A stretch of DNA of 64,000 nucleotides from Bettongia penicillata ogilbyi (taxonomy: Eukaryota > Chordata > Mammalia > Diprotodontia > Potoroidae): contig JAJHZJ010000400.1 in the NCBI GenBank assembly GCA_023548195.1, positions 248,001 through 312,000 on the forward strand, given 5' to 3'. The notes under the pieces were generated by a model. That model worked only from the letters and a program-made list of their open reading frames with translations. It had not been told where the DNA came from and did not search any database. The position numbers were made by a program, and so were the translations under genes. Shown here one piece after another: positions 32,226-43,173 of this stretch. Position 1 is the first letter of the stretch. The number at the start of each line of letters is the position of its first letter.

Positions 32226-33764
32226 CAAACACCTCATTACTAGCAAAAGTTAGAAGAAAGCGGAGAGTGTGCCTAATCCAATGCTAACTTAAAGTATAAA
32301 TTTCATTTTAAACACCTTTGACAGGTTGTCAAATAGTCTCTAGTTTACTTGCCTTCCACAAAGAATCCTTTAACTATGACTTTTTTTTTAAGGCAAAGGT
32401 TCCTAAACCTCAGTGTCATGGATCCCTTTGGTGGTCTAGTGAAGCTTATAAATGCTATCCCAAAATCATACTTTAAAATTCATTCTGAATATTTGAATCT
32501 TAAAAGGAAATAATTTATATTGAAATATGATTATTAAAAAATTAAAGTATGTTTATGGCTACCAAAATCATACCTGCTATTTTAAAGAATCTCTTAGAAT
32601 GAAAAGTACATTGAATATGCAGTGGCCTCCATGGGGAATGCGGCTTGCATTACTATGACTAATGTCTTTCAGAATTCATAGTGGCAAAGAAGCAGTAATA
32701 TGAACTAGATAATATCAATATCAGGTATCTTGCATGAAGGATTCAGCCGTATACGTAACCTCTTATCCTTTGTCCACAACTGCCTTCACTTTGATTTTTA
32801 TATCAAAGGAAGAGTTAACATTACTTAGGAAACTAGAGAGAGTTACTAGAAAGTGTTACATGTGAGAGACTCATATATGTTTTCCCTAAAGCATAAGTTT
32901 TACAGATATGTTAACATTTTTTCCAATTACATAATAATTTCTATCATGTTTATCACAAAATATGCAATGTCTGATAGCTAGGTGGTTCCCATATATGTGT
33001 AGCTCTTATAAAGAGTATTTTTATTATATTTCCTATGGACTTTTTTTGTCGAAATTTTTTTTTTTTAAATCAACTTTTCAATGTAGTGTTTACAATTTCA
33101 GTTTTGTCATTTTCTAAATACAGTTGCTTTGTTATTCATTTGGGGCCTTGAGATGGAAACTTTTTAATGCCTCGCTTTTGCTTTGCATTGTTTTGCTGTC
33201 CTGATAGAACTTTTCTGCTTACTTTGTTTCCTCTTAAAGAATTCTCTTCAGCTGTTCAAATCCTGTCTTATCTTATCTTGGTTATACCTAACTGAACAAG
33301 ATAAGAAAGAACCAATTTCCAGAAGTCTTCCAATGAAAAAAAAAAAAACTCAAAGCAAAACAAAAAACTCAACTTTGCACCTGACAAACTGCATGTGTAA
33401 TTTCACACTATAATTTCATGTTTTGTTTTTATTTTTTGTACAGTCAATCATTTTACTAGCTAAATTTTAGTCCCATATGAAATATTTCAATTTTACCTAC
33501 CTATCTGGGCAAATCCCTGGTAAAGATAGGAATACAATTCACAAAGATGTGTCTCCTCTACAATCAAAATGCCAACAGAAATCTTACTATTCTTCAGAAC
33601 ACATTATACCTCTGACTAGGAGCTTTGGCTTAAATTCACACTTTGTTTCATAAGAGGAGATAAAACAAAAGTCATACCAATCCAACTTTATGCAAAAATA
33701 TCTTAATCTCTAAGTAAAAGAAAATTATATATATATGCTCACTGCTAAAACAACTAGTTCTGTA
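32226..33764. other. No recognised feature
   Basis: 32390-32570 (TTCCTAAACCTCAGTGTCAT then GATCCCTTTGGTGGTCTAGT) may be an ancient repeat. The rest is AT-rich without signals. Confidence 0.35.
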
Positions 33765-34000
33765 GACTCTAAATTTGAATGTAATAGAAAGAGTTTCATA
33801 TGTCTAAGTCAGAGGGCCTATGTTGGAATCCTGCTTTGCTATTTTTACGAGCTTTGCAACAGGTCAAGTTACATCATTTTTCTAGATTTCTTCATTTATA
33901 GATTAATTTTCTTGGGGTGGGAGAGGCAAGCAGGAGAGGTTTGAGTAAACTATCTCAGAGGCCCCTTCAAATTTTAAGTGACTATCTTACGACACTATGA
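33765..34000 (+). mobile_element. CORE-SINE, plus strand
   Basis: GTAATAGAAAGAGTTTCATA, GTCAGAGGGCCTATGTTGGA then ATCCTGCTTTGCTATTTTTA, CAGGTCAAGTTACATCATTT and GAGGCCCCTTCAAATTTTAA in order. Confidence 0.55.
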
Positions 34001-34134
34001 TAGGCATAGTAGATGCAAATTAGTACTGCCCGAAGAAGGTAAAGGTCATAAAATAAATCATACTGCATATTTTCTATCACTCACAGTATTTATAGTTACA
34101 TGTAATCATTCTAAATAAATCTGTAGCAGAACCT

Positions 34135-34250
34135 AGATTTGGAGATGGATGGGACCTCAGCAGTTGCCTTTCATCTTACATTTGAAGAAAATTGAGGTTC
34201 AGGAAGATAAAGGATTTGCCAGAATTGCTACCAGTAATAAATAGGATAGT
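34135..34250. mobile_element. Old MIR/THER-type SINE fragment
   Basis: GGATGGGACCTCAGCAGTTG, then GAAAATTGAGGTTCAGGAAG and a GGATTTGCCAGAATTGC block. Confidence 0.45.
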
Positions 34251-34254
34251 GCAG

Positions 34255-35826
34255 GTGGTACCAAGATGGCGGAGTAAAAGCAGCAACTCATTCAAATGTT
34301 CCTTCTGTACTCCTCCAACCTACTTGAATATAATGCCTCAAATTAAATTTTAGAGTGATAGAGCGAAGGAAATATGAGGGTAAGACATTGTTTCAGTCTA
34401 AAACTGGTTGACAGGAGAGGTCAGTGACCCTGGGATGAGTACTACACAGAGTGCACATTGTAGCAGCACCTTCAGTGGACCTTGGAAAATGCTGAAACAG
34501 CACAGCAGTTTTGGGAGCTATTCTTCCAGAAAAATTCTGAGTCTCAGTTCCAGGATGAATGAGTGCTTGTAGTCAGTCACATGGAAGTAAATATCTTGGT
34601 CTTAGCTCCAAGGCAATGAGCAGGACTAACACTTGAAACTGTGGGAAAAGAGGGAACCTGGTCACAGTTCTGTAGTCAAGAAAAGCACTATTGCTTATGA
34701 CTGCAGAAGTTCAGGAGACCTTCCTGTATAAAGACAAGAGTGAAGATCAGGAGAGTAGTAACCACACATTCTCCTGAATCATGCCTCCTTGGAAGCACAG
34801 AAAACTTATAGACCCTCAGAACTAGTTCTGAAAACAGCAGCACAGAAAAGCTTAAAGTTTAGGTTACTACCAGAGGCCAACTTCAACATAAAGTTCAAAG
34901 TCAAGAAATAGAATGGAAAAATGAGCAACAACTATAAAAAATAATTTGACCATAAAAAGGTACTATGGTATCAGGTAACAGTGAAGACCAACACACAAAT
35001 TCAGAAGACAACGATGTGATAAGAACTATAACCAAAACCTCAGAGAAAAATTCCAATTGGACACAAGTCCCATAAGAATTTCTGGAAGAACTTTTCTGGA
35101 ACGAGATGATATAACTCTGCGGTACCACTTCACACCCATCAGATTGGTTAATATGACAGAAAAGGAAAATGATGCATGTTGGAGAAGATGTGTGAAAATT
35201 GTTACACTAATGCACTGATGCTGGAGTTATAAATTGTCCCAACCATTCTCAGAATAATTTAGAATTGTGCCCAAAGAATAATTAAACTGTGCATACCCTT
35301 TGATCCAGTAATAACACTCTTAAGTCTGTATCCCAAAGAGATCCTAAAGAGGGGAAAAGGTCCTACATGTACAAAAATATTTATAGCAGCTCGTTTTTGT
35401 GATGGAATAGAATTGGAAATTAAGAGGATGCCCATCAATTTGAGAATGGTTGAATAAGTTATGGTAAATTATTGTAATGAAATACTATTGTGCTTTAAGA
35501 AATTATGATTAGGTGGATTTCGGAAAAATCTGGAATACCGTAAGTGAACTGATGCAAAGTAAAATGAAAAGAATCAAAAGAACATTGTACACAGCAATAG
35601 AAACATTGTGTGATGTTCAACTATCTTAGATTCAGCTCTTCTAAACAATACACCACAATCCAAAACAATTCCAAAAGACCCATGAAGGAAAATGCTATCT
35701 ACATCCAAAGGAAGAACTGATGGGATCTGAATGCAAATTGAAGCATACTATTTTCACTTTATTTTTCATGTTTTTTTTTTCTTTTGGTCTGCTTCTACTT
35801 TCACAACGTGACTAATATGACATATG
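34255..35826 (+). mobile_element. Internally deleted L1 (L1-D), 5' part
   Basis: The 5' end reads GGTACCAAGATGGCGGAGTA, a typical L1/HAL1 start. About 840 bp of 5' UTR and ORF1 start follow, then at about 35100 the sequence jumps to the 3' end of ORF2: TCTGCGGTACCACTTCACAC aligns with the L1-B segment encoding LRYHITPVRLANMTEQENDK. It continues through the ORF2 end and into the 3' UTR until L1-E interrupts it at about 35827. ORF1 and about 90 percent of ORF2 are missing. Confidence 0.7.
35110..35560 (+). pseudogene. L1 ORF2 C-terminal remnant (L1-D)
   Basis: Matches L1-B ORF2 from the RYHITP segment to the end; the CATACCCTTTGATCCAGTAA and AATTGGAAATTAAGAGGATG blocks correspond to L1-B 17690 and 17560 reversed. 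Frame is broken repeatedly. Confidence 0.65.
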
Positions 35827-37187
35827 TTGAGAAGCAGAGCCAATATGATGGAGAAAAGATAGTAATTCAACTGAGCTTTCCCCCAAATCTCTCCAAACAC
35901 ATTTAAATAATGCTACAAATAATTCTTAAAGTGGCAGAACCCCAAAAAAGGATGGGGTGAAATAATTTTCCAGCCAAAGACTACTTAGAATGTCAGTAGA
36001 AAGTTTAGTCATGACTGTGTAAGAATGGAGCAAAGTCCAGTCCAGGTTGTGGCAGCCCAGACAAACCCCCAGCAAACCAGGAACAGGTTTTAGGGTAACT
36101 GGATCAGCAGCAGCTGCTTCTGGAACTCTCAAAGTACAGATGGTAAAGGGATTGAACCACTAATCAGAAGAGAATTTTGCTGGCACTGGGAGCAGCACTC
36201 TGTTACTTTGCTTATACTCAGATCTAAGTCACAGTTCTGGGTGGCAATTCCAAGGTGAGGAGGGGCATTAGCACACCAGAGTTTAAAGTTGCAGTGGATC
36301 AGAGACCCTCATCACAGTTGCAGGGCAGAAAAGAGTATTTGTGGTTATTCACAGACTGGACTATAGACCAGGAGAGTAGTAAACACACCTTGCTTAGATC
36401 ACATTTTGGAATAATTGACAACTTGCAGGTTCCTGTCTTTGAAAACAGATGCACAAAACCCCTGAAGTTTGGGGCAGTATGCTGTTCACTCTGGAAGCAG
36501 AGCCCCACTTTAACAAACAGTTAAAATTCAGGAAATAGACTGAGAAAATGAGCAAACACTAGAAAAAATTTCTGACCAGAAAAGGTTAATATGGTGACAA
36601 GGAGGGCAAACTACATAGAAGAAGATAACAAAGTCAAAGCTCCAGCATCCAAAGCTTTTAAGAAAAATATGAATTGGTTACAGATCATGGAAGAGAGCAA
36701 AAAGTATTTTGAAAATCAAGTAAGAGGTATAGAAGCAAAATTGGGAAGAGAAATATGAGTGATGCAAGAAAATCATGAAAAAAAAGAATGAACAACTTGG
36801 TAAAGAAGACACATCAAAATTTAGTCAAGAAAGTAACACCTAAAAAGCAGAATAGGCCAAATGGTAAAAGATGTAACAAAATGAGGAAAAGAATGCCATA
36901 AAAAGCAGAATTGTCAATTGGACAAAAGAGAGACAAAATTCACTGAGGAGAAAATGAAAAGAACTTCTCAAAAAGTAGAATTGGCCAAATGGAAAAGGAA
37001 ATACAAAAGCTTACTGAAGAAAATATTTCCCTAAAATTCAGTATTGAGCAAATAGAAGCTAATGTCTTCATGAGAAATCAAGAAACAATGAAACAAAAAC
37101 GAAGGAAAAAAGAGGACAATGTGAACTATCTCACTGGAGAAACAACCAACCTGGAAAATTGAAAAAAGATCATTTAAGAATCATTGG
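35827..37187 (+). mobile_element. L1-E, part 1: 5' UTR and ORF1 start
   Basis: Begins at GAGAAGCAGAGCCAATATGA (decayed 5' end with GAGCCAATATGATGG) inside the 3' UTR of L1-D. 5' UTR to about 36680, then ORF1 coiled-coil sequence to the TCATTTAAGAATCATTGG point corresponding to LRIIGLPE, where HAL1 copy H3 is inserted. ORF1 has many stops. Confidence 0.7.
37176..37187. repeat. Target-site duplication of H3, left
   Basis: AAGAATCATTGG; 11 of 12 bases match AAGAATCATTTG at 40037-40048. Both halves rejoin a continuous L1 ORF1 sequence. Confidence 0.8.
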
Positions 37188-37195
37188 GGGTGGAG

Positions 37196-37207
37196 CCAAG
37201 ATGGCGG
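37196..37207 (+). promoter_or_regulatory. YY1-like site at H3 5' end
   Basis: CCAAGATGGCGG, a perfect YY1-type core, 9 bases inside the element. Confidence 0.55.
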
Positions 37208-37861
37208 AGTAGAAAGACTCATGTATGCTAGCTCCGAACCCACAGCCCATATATTTCCTGCAAGAAGAACTCCCCACGAATTCTGGAGCACTGCAAGGCG
37301 CACAGAAACACAGTGGAAAAGATGTCCATTCCAGAGAACCCTGGAGAGCTGTGCCCAGGGTCCATTGTGCCCCAGAAAGCAGAGCCCACTCCTGTGCTGC
37401 CCTGGAGGCGCAGCCCCAGAGGAGCGGATCCAAGCAGGCTTCAGGGACAGAATCTCCAGATGCCACGAGGGTCCCTCCACCCACAGATGCTCCAGGTCAG
37501 TGAGAGAGACGTCTGGGCTGGCCAAGAGGGGAGCAGGGTGTCTCCATGACTCAGGCCCCTCGGGAGGAAGCAGCAGAGGGAGTGGCAGAGGAAGCAGCAG
37601 AAACAGCAGCAGCCTGGGACTCCCCGAGCAGGCAGGCAGAAGTTCAGGGTCATTACAGAAGATCACTGCATAAACCCCCTGAGGGAACTGAGCCTGGGAG
37701 AAGGCCCTGCCCCTGCCTGAGCACCAGAACTTAAGCTCACATTAAATAGTACCCACTCCTGCCCTGGAAAGCCCATTTGAATCTCAGACCCCAAGCACTA
37801 GCTGGGCGGATCTAGGCGGGGGTGGAGAGGAATCTCAGAAGTCAAGTAACTGGCTAGGAAA

Positions 37862-38945
37862 ATGCCCAGAAAAGGGAAGAAAAATAAAACTATAGACAGC
37901 TACTTCGATGGGGTACAGATATTCCCACCTTTCAATTCTGATGACGAGGAAATATTCTTACCATCAGGAAAAGACGTGGAGGTCAGAACCTCTGTATCCC
38001 AGACATCCCAGGTGGATGTCCGCTGGGCTCAGGCCATGGAAGAGCTCAAAAAGGATTTTGAAAATCAGGTTAGACAGGTGGAGGAAAAACTGGGAAGAGA
38101 AATGAGAGAGATGCAAGAAAAGTATGAAAAACGGGTCAATACCTTGGTAAAGGAGACCCAAAAAAATGCTGAAGAAAATAACACCTTGAAAAATAGGCTC
38201 ACTCAATTGGCAAAAGAGGGTCAAAAAGCCAATGAGGAGAAGAATACTTTCAAAAGCAGAATTAGCCAAATGGAAAAAGAGGTTCAAAAGCTCACTGAAG
38301 AGAATAGTTCTCTCAAAATTAGAATGGAACAGATGGAGTCTAATGACTTTCTGAGAAACCAAGAAATCACAAAACAAAACCAAAAGAATGAAAAAATGGA
38401 AGAGAATGTGAAATATCTCATGGGAAAAACAACTGACCTAGAAAATAGATCCAGGAGAGACAATTTAAAAATTATGGGACTACCTGAAAGCCATGATCAA
38501 AAAAAAAAGAGTCTAGACATCATCTTTCATGAAATTGTCAAGGAAAACTGCCCTGAGATTCTAGAACCAGACGGCAAAATAAGTATTGAAGGATTCCATC
38601 GATCACTGCCTGAAAGAGATCCAAAAAAGAGAAACCCCTAGGAACATTGTGGACAAATTCCAGAGTTCCCAGGTCAAGGAGAAAATATTGCAAGCAGCTA
38701 GAAAGAAACAATTCCACTATTGTGGAAATACAATCAGGATAACTCAAGATCTAGCAGCTTCTACATTAAGGGATCAAAGGGCGTGGAATAGGATATTCCA
38801 GAAGTCAAAGGAACGAGAACTCAATCCAAGAATCACCTACCCGGCAAAACTTAGTATAATACTTCAGGGGAAAATATGGTCTTTCAATGAAACAGGACTT
38901 TCACGCATTCTGGATGAAAAGACCAGAGCTGAAAAGAAAATTTGA
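37862..38945 (+). pseudogene. HAL1 ORF1 (H3), one frameshift
   Basis: Homologue of L1 ORF1p, the RNA-coating trimer of LINE particles; the only protein this family encodes. Start MPRKGKKNKTIDSYFDG agrees with copies H5 and H6. Residues 1-60 carry a basic patch then an acidic stretch; about 65-190 form a coiled coil (EEKLGREMREMQEKYEKRVN, then QMEKEVQKLTEENSSLKIRM); the RRM-like domain follows (TDLENRSRRDNLKIMGLPE). An extra base in the A run at about 38623-38629 shifts the frame after SLPERDPKK; the other frame then encodes the C-terminal domain (ETPRNIVDKFQSSQVKEKIL, FHYCGNTIRITQDLAAST) to a TGA at 38943-38945. Full length would be about 361 residues, the same as L1-B ORF1. Confidence 0.85.
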
Positions 38946-39595
38946 CTTTCAAACACAAGAATGAGAAGAAGCATGAAAAAGTAAACAGTACAGGGAAGTC
39001 ATAAAGGACTTACCAAAGGTGAACTGTTTACATTCCTACATGGAAAGACAGTATTTGTAACTCTTAAAATTTTTCAGTATCTGGGTAGTTGGTGGGAATA
39101 AACACACACACATGTACATGTGCACACACACACATAAACATACGCATGCACATACAGAGACAGAGAGCACAGAGTGAATTGAATAGGATGGGACCATATC
39201 TTAAAAGAAATTAAGGTAAATGGTGAGAGAGAAATGTAGGGGGAGGAAAGAGGGTGAAATGGAATGGGGTAAATTATATCTCATTCAAGAGGCAAGCAGG
39301 AGAGTTTTTAGTGGAGGAAAAAAGAGGAGAGCTGAGAAAAAAAAAAAAAAAAAGAAGTTTACCCTCATCTCATTCGACTAAAGGAAGGAATAAAATGCAC
39401 ACTCATTTTGGTATGAAAACCTATCTTACAATACAGGAAGGTGGGGGAGAAGGAGATAAGCAAGGTGGGGGGGATGATGGAAGGGAGGGCAATGGAAGGA
39501 GGGAGCAATTTGAAGTCAACACTCAGGGAGGGACAGGATCAAAAGACAGAATAGAAACAATGGGGGGCAAGATAGGATGGAGGGAAATACAATTA

Positions 39596-40013
39596 GTCTT
39601 ACACAACATGACTATTATGGAAGTCACTGGCAAAACTACACAGATATGGCCTATATTGAATTGCCTGCCTTCCCAAAGGGAACGGGTGCAGAGGGAGGGA
39701 TGGAAAGAATTTGGAACTCAAAGTTTTAGGTACAACTGTTTAGTTGTATTTAGTATTTAGTATTGTTGCTGCTACTAGGAAATAAGAAGTACAGGTAATG
39801 GGGAACAGAAAATCATCTGGCCCTACAGGACAAAAGAGAAGATGGGGACAAGAGAAGGGAGGGATGATAGAAGAGAGGGCAGATTGGTGATAGGGGAAAT
39901 TAGAATGCTCGGTGTATTGGGGTGGGGAGAGGGGATAAAAGGGGAGAGAATTTGGAACTCCAAATTTTGTGAAAATGAATGTAAAAAGTTAAATAAAAAA
40001 TAAAAATAAAGTT
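39596..40013 (+). other. HAL1 3' region with two terminal modules (H3)
   Basis: From about 39596 the sequence equals L1-D/E 3' UTR (CACAACATGACTATTATGG, then GGCCTATATTGAATTGCCTG). A first end motif GAATTTGGAACTCAAAGTTTT lies at 39707-39727 and a second, GAATTTGGAACTCCAAATTTT, at 39948-39968, just before the tail. L1-E has only one such motif next to its tail. Confidence 0.75.
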
Positions 40014-41089
40014 AGAATAATGATAATGTGAAAAAAAAGAATCATTTGACTTCCTGAAAGCCATGAGAAAAAAAACAAAACCCTAGATAAGATCTTTCAA
40101 GAAATTATCAAGTAAAACTACTCTAATATTCTAGAACAGGAGTATTAAATAGAAATTGAAAGAATCCATTGATCACCTTATGAAAGAGATCCCCAGAAAT
40201 AAACTCCCAGGAATGTTATAGCTAAATTCCAGAGCTCCCACATCAAGGAGAGACTATTACAAACAGCCATAATGAAATAATTCAAGTACAATATAGCCAT
40301 AGTCAGGATAATAAAAGATTTAGAGCCTTCTACATTCTAGAGGGCAAAGGAGTTAGGATTACCAAGAATCACCTACTGTACAAAACTGAGTATGTAACTT
40401 CAGGGGGAAATTGCACATTCAATGAAATGGAGGACTTTTAAGCATTCTTGATGAAAGAGCAGAACTGAACAGAAAATTTGATCTTCAAATACAAGATTCA
40501 AGAGAAGCATAAAAAGGTAAACAAGGAAGGGACTTAATAAGGTTAAATTGTTTACATTCCTGCATGTGAAGATGATATTTGTAATTCATAAAACCTTTTT
40601 TTTCCTCATTATTACATCAGTTAGGAGTACATATAGACAGAGAGCATAAATATGAATTGAATATGAAGAGATAATATCTAAAAGAAATTAAGGAATGAGA
40701 AAGAGGAGTGCTCTGGGGGCAAGATAAAAGAGGGTTAGAATGGGATGAATTATCTTCCATAAAAGATGCATGAAAAAGCATTTACAATGGAGGTGAAATG
40801 GGGCATCTGAGGGGAGTGAACCTTACTCTCATCAGAATTGACTCAACGACATCCACAATCAATTGACCATAGCAGCATATCTTACCCTACAGGAAATTAG
40901 GAGGGGAACGGGATAAGAGGAAAGGTGAAGGCAATTTGAGGGAGGAGGTTGTCTGAAGCAAAACACTTTTTAGGAGGGCCAGGGTAAAAGGACAGAGGAA
41001 ACAGAATAAACAGTGGGGAAGAACAGGATGGAGGGAAACAGATGTAGCAATTGTAACTGTGGAAAAAATAATCTGATAAATGCCTCATT

Positions 41090-41640
41090 TCTCAAATATG
41101 TAGGGAACTCAGTCAAACTGATAAAAATAAAAGCCATTCCCCAAATGACAAATCATCAAAAGATATGAACAGTTTTCAGACAGAGTAATCAAAGCTATCT
41201 ATAGCCATGTGAGAAGGTATCCTAAATCTCTATTGATTAGAAGAATGTACACAGAAACAATACTGAGGTACTGCCTCATACCTATGAGATTGCCTAATAT
41301 GACAAAAATGGAGATTGAGAAATGTTGGAAGGGACGCTGCAAAAATGATGCATCGTTGGTGGAGTTGTGGACGGATTTAACCACTTTAGAGCAATTTGGA
41401 ACTTTGCTCAAAGGTATGTAAAACTGTGCCTATCCTTTGACCTAGCAGTGCCTCTACTAGGTCTGTGATAGAAAATAAATTTTTAAAAAAAGGGAAAAGG
41501 AACTATATGTACAAAGATTTTATAGCATCTCTTTTCTGGTGGCAGGGAGTTGGAAATTGGTAAGATCTCCATAAATTGGAGTATGGCTGAACAAATTGTG
41601 TTATGTTATTGTGTTGAAATACTATTGTTTTATGGGAAAA
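41090..41640 (+). pseudogene. L1 ORF2 C-terminal remnant (L1-E)
   Basis: The frame 41209-41421 reads RRYPKSLLIRRMYTETILRY and MRLPNMTKMEIEKCWKGRCK, aligning with L1-B KKCSKSLLIREMQIKTTLRY and the C-terminal Cys-containing segment. Beyond it the match continues with broken frames. Confidence 0.7.
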
Positions 41641-42006
41641 GATGGTCTCAGAAAAACCTGGACTTTCATGAGATGATGAAAAGTGATATATACCATGAAC
41701 AAAGTAACAGCAATATTATGAAATGATCAACTGTGAATGACTTAGCTCTTCTCAGCAATCCAATTATCCAAGATAGCTCTGAAGGACTAATGATGAAAAA
41801 TGCTATCTCCAGACAAAGAACTGGTGATGTCTGAATTAAGATTGAAGCATAATTTTTACTGTATTTTTTGAGTTTTTTGCTTATATTTTCTTTCACAACT
41901 TTATTGACATGGAAATATGTTTTGCATGACTATAGATGTATAGCCTATGTCAAAATTGCTTGCCTTCTTAATAAGGGGTTTAAGGACGGAGGAAGGGAGA
42001 GAATTT

Positions 42007-42022
42007 GGAACTCATATTTTTA
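42007..42022. repeat. Target-site duplication of L1-F, left
   Basis: GGAACTCATATTTTTA; 15 of 16 bases match GGAACTCAAATTTTTA at 43174-43189. The site is the terminal motif of the L1-E 3' UTR. Confidence 0.8.
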
Positions 42023-43173
42023 GTTTTCAAATTTATTAATTTATTTATTTTCAATTTTCAATGTTCACTTCCATAACATTTAAATTTTCTCACTCTCTTT
42101 CCCCCTCAGTCCCCAAGATAGAATGCAGTCTTCTGGGATTTACATATACATTCCTATTGAACACATTTTCACATTAGTCATGTTGCATAGAAGAATTGTA
42201 CTAAATGGGAGAAACCATGAGAAAAACACAGCAGAACCAAACATAGCTAAAGAGAAAATAGTTTGCTGCTTTCTGTGTACTGACTCCTTAGTTCTTTTGT
42301 TGGATGTGGATGGAATTTTGCATCTTGAGTCCTTTGGAAATGTTTTAGGTCCCTCCATTGCTGGGAAGGGCTAAGTCTATCAAAATCAGTCCTCACACAC
42401 TGTGGCTGTTACTCTGTACAATGTTCTCCTGGTTTTGCTCACCTCACTCAACATCAGTTCATATAACTATAAGTTTTTCTGAGGTCTGCCTGTTCATGAT
42501 TTCTTATACCACAATAGTATTCCATTATATTTATATACCACAACTTGTTCAGCCATTCCCAAATTGATGGGCATCCCCTTGATTTCCAGTTCTTGGCCAC
42601 CACAAAAATAGCTGCTACAATTTTTTTTTTGTACATGTGGTTCCTTTCCCCATTTTTATGATCTCTTTGGCATGCAACCCTAGAAGCAGTATTGTTGGGT
42701 CAAAGGCTATATATAATTTTATACCCCTTTGGGTATAGTTCCAAACTGCTCTCCAGAATGGTTTGATCAGCTCACAATTCACAGCACTAACCACAAGGAA
42801 TTAGTATTCCAAGTCTCCCATATCTTCTCTAATTTTAATTATTTTCCTATTTTGTCATGTTAACTAAATTGATAGGTGTGATGTGGTACCTCAGAGTTGC
42901 TTTGATTTGCATCTCTCTAATCAATAGTGATTTACAGCATTCTTTTTCATATAAACATGAATGGTTTTAATTTCTTTCTCTGAAAACTGCCTGTTCATAT
43001 CCCTTGACCATTTATCAACTGGGGAATGACTTGTATTTTTGTAAATTTGACTCAGTTCTCTATTTATTTTAGAAATGAGTCCTTTATCACAGACACTAGT
43101 TGCAAAAATTCTTTTCCCATTTTCTGCCTCCCTCCTAATCTTGGTTACATTGTCTTTGTGCAAAAAATTTTCT
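42023..43173 (-). mobile_element. 5'-truncated L1 (L1-F)
   Basis: A 1.15-kb minus-strand insertion in the 3' UTR of L1-E: 3' UTR at 42025-42450, then the ORF2 C-terminal part to about 43170. Ordinary 5' truncation with a 16-bp target-site duplication. The 3' UTR resembles L1-B (ATGCAGTCTTCTGGGATTTA is the TGTATGCTGTC region reversed). Confidence 0.8.
42455..43170 (-). pseudogene. L1 ORF2 C-terminal remnant (L1-F)
   Basis: Reads TKIRREAENGKRIFATSVCD at 43163-43104 and, in other frames, NWKSRGCPSIWEWLNKLWYI at 42590-42530, aligning with L1-B ATKIRRDVVNGEKIFTAKLG and its SRGCPSIGEWLNKLWY end. Several frameshifts and stops. Confidence 0.75.

Larger units (their letters stand above)
37188..40036 (+). 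mobile_element. HAL1-type half-LINE, copy H3 (complete)
   Basis: A 2849-bp plus-strand insertion in ORF1 of L1-E, the best reference copy here. Layout: 5' end with CCAAGATGGCGG, 5' UTR (37188-37861), ORF1 (37862-38945, one frameshift), linker (38946-39595) with an internal CA-rich tract (39102-39160) and an A run, the ORF2-loss junction at about 39596, first L1-type terminal module (to 39728), second terminal module (39729-39985), and an A-rich tail of AAATAAAAAT units. The length is close to H6 (2859 bp) and H5 (about 2830 bp), so this is the family's full length. Confidence 0.88.
40037..42022 (+). mobile_element. L1-E, part 2: ORF1 end, linker, ORF2 C-end, 3' UTR
   Basis: Resumes L1-E at the H3 target-site duplication (40037-40048) with TTGACTTCCTGAAAGCCATG (the GLPES segment). 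ORF1 remnant runs to about 40500, linker to about 41060. At about 41065 it jumps to the ORF2 3' end: CTCAGTCAAACTGATAAAAA and TAGAAGAATGTACACAGAAA match L1-B sequence encoding SRIYRELTQIYK and the LLIREMQIKTT region. Endonuclease and reverse transcriptase are absent. The 3' UTR runs to the L1-F target-site duplication at 42007-42022. Confidence 0.7.

Noticed and set aside
37964..38383. 139-residue minus-strand frame
   Set aside because: Antisense shadow of the HAL1 H3 ORF1 coiled coil; the same shadow appears opposite the other copies.
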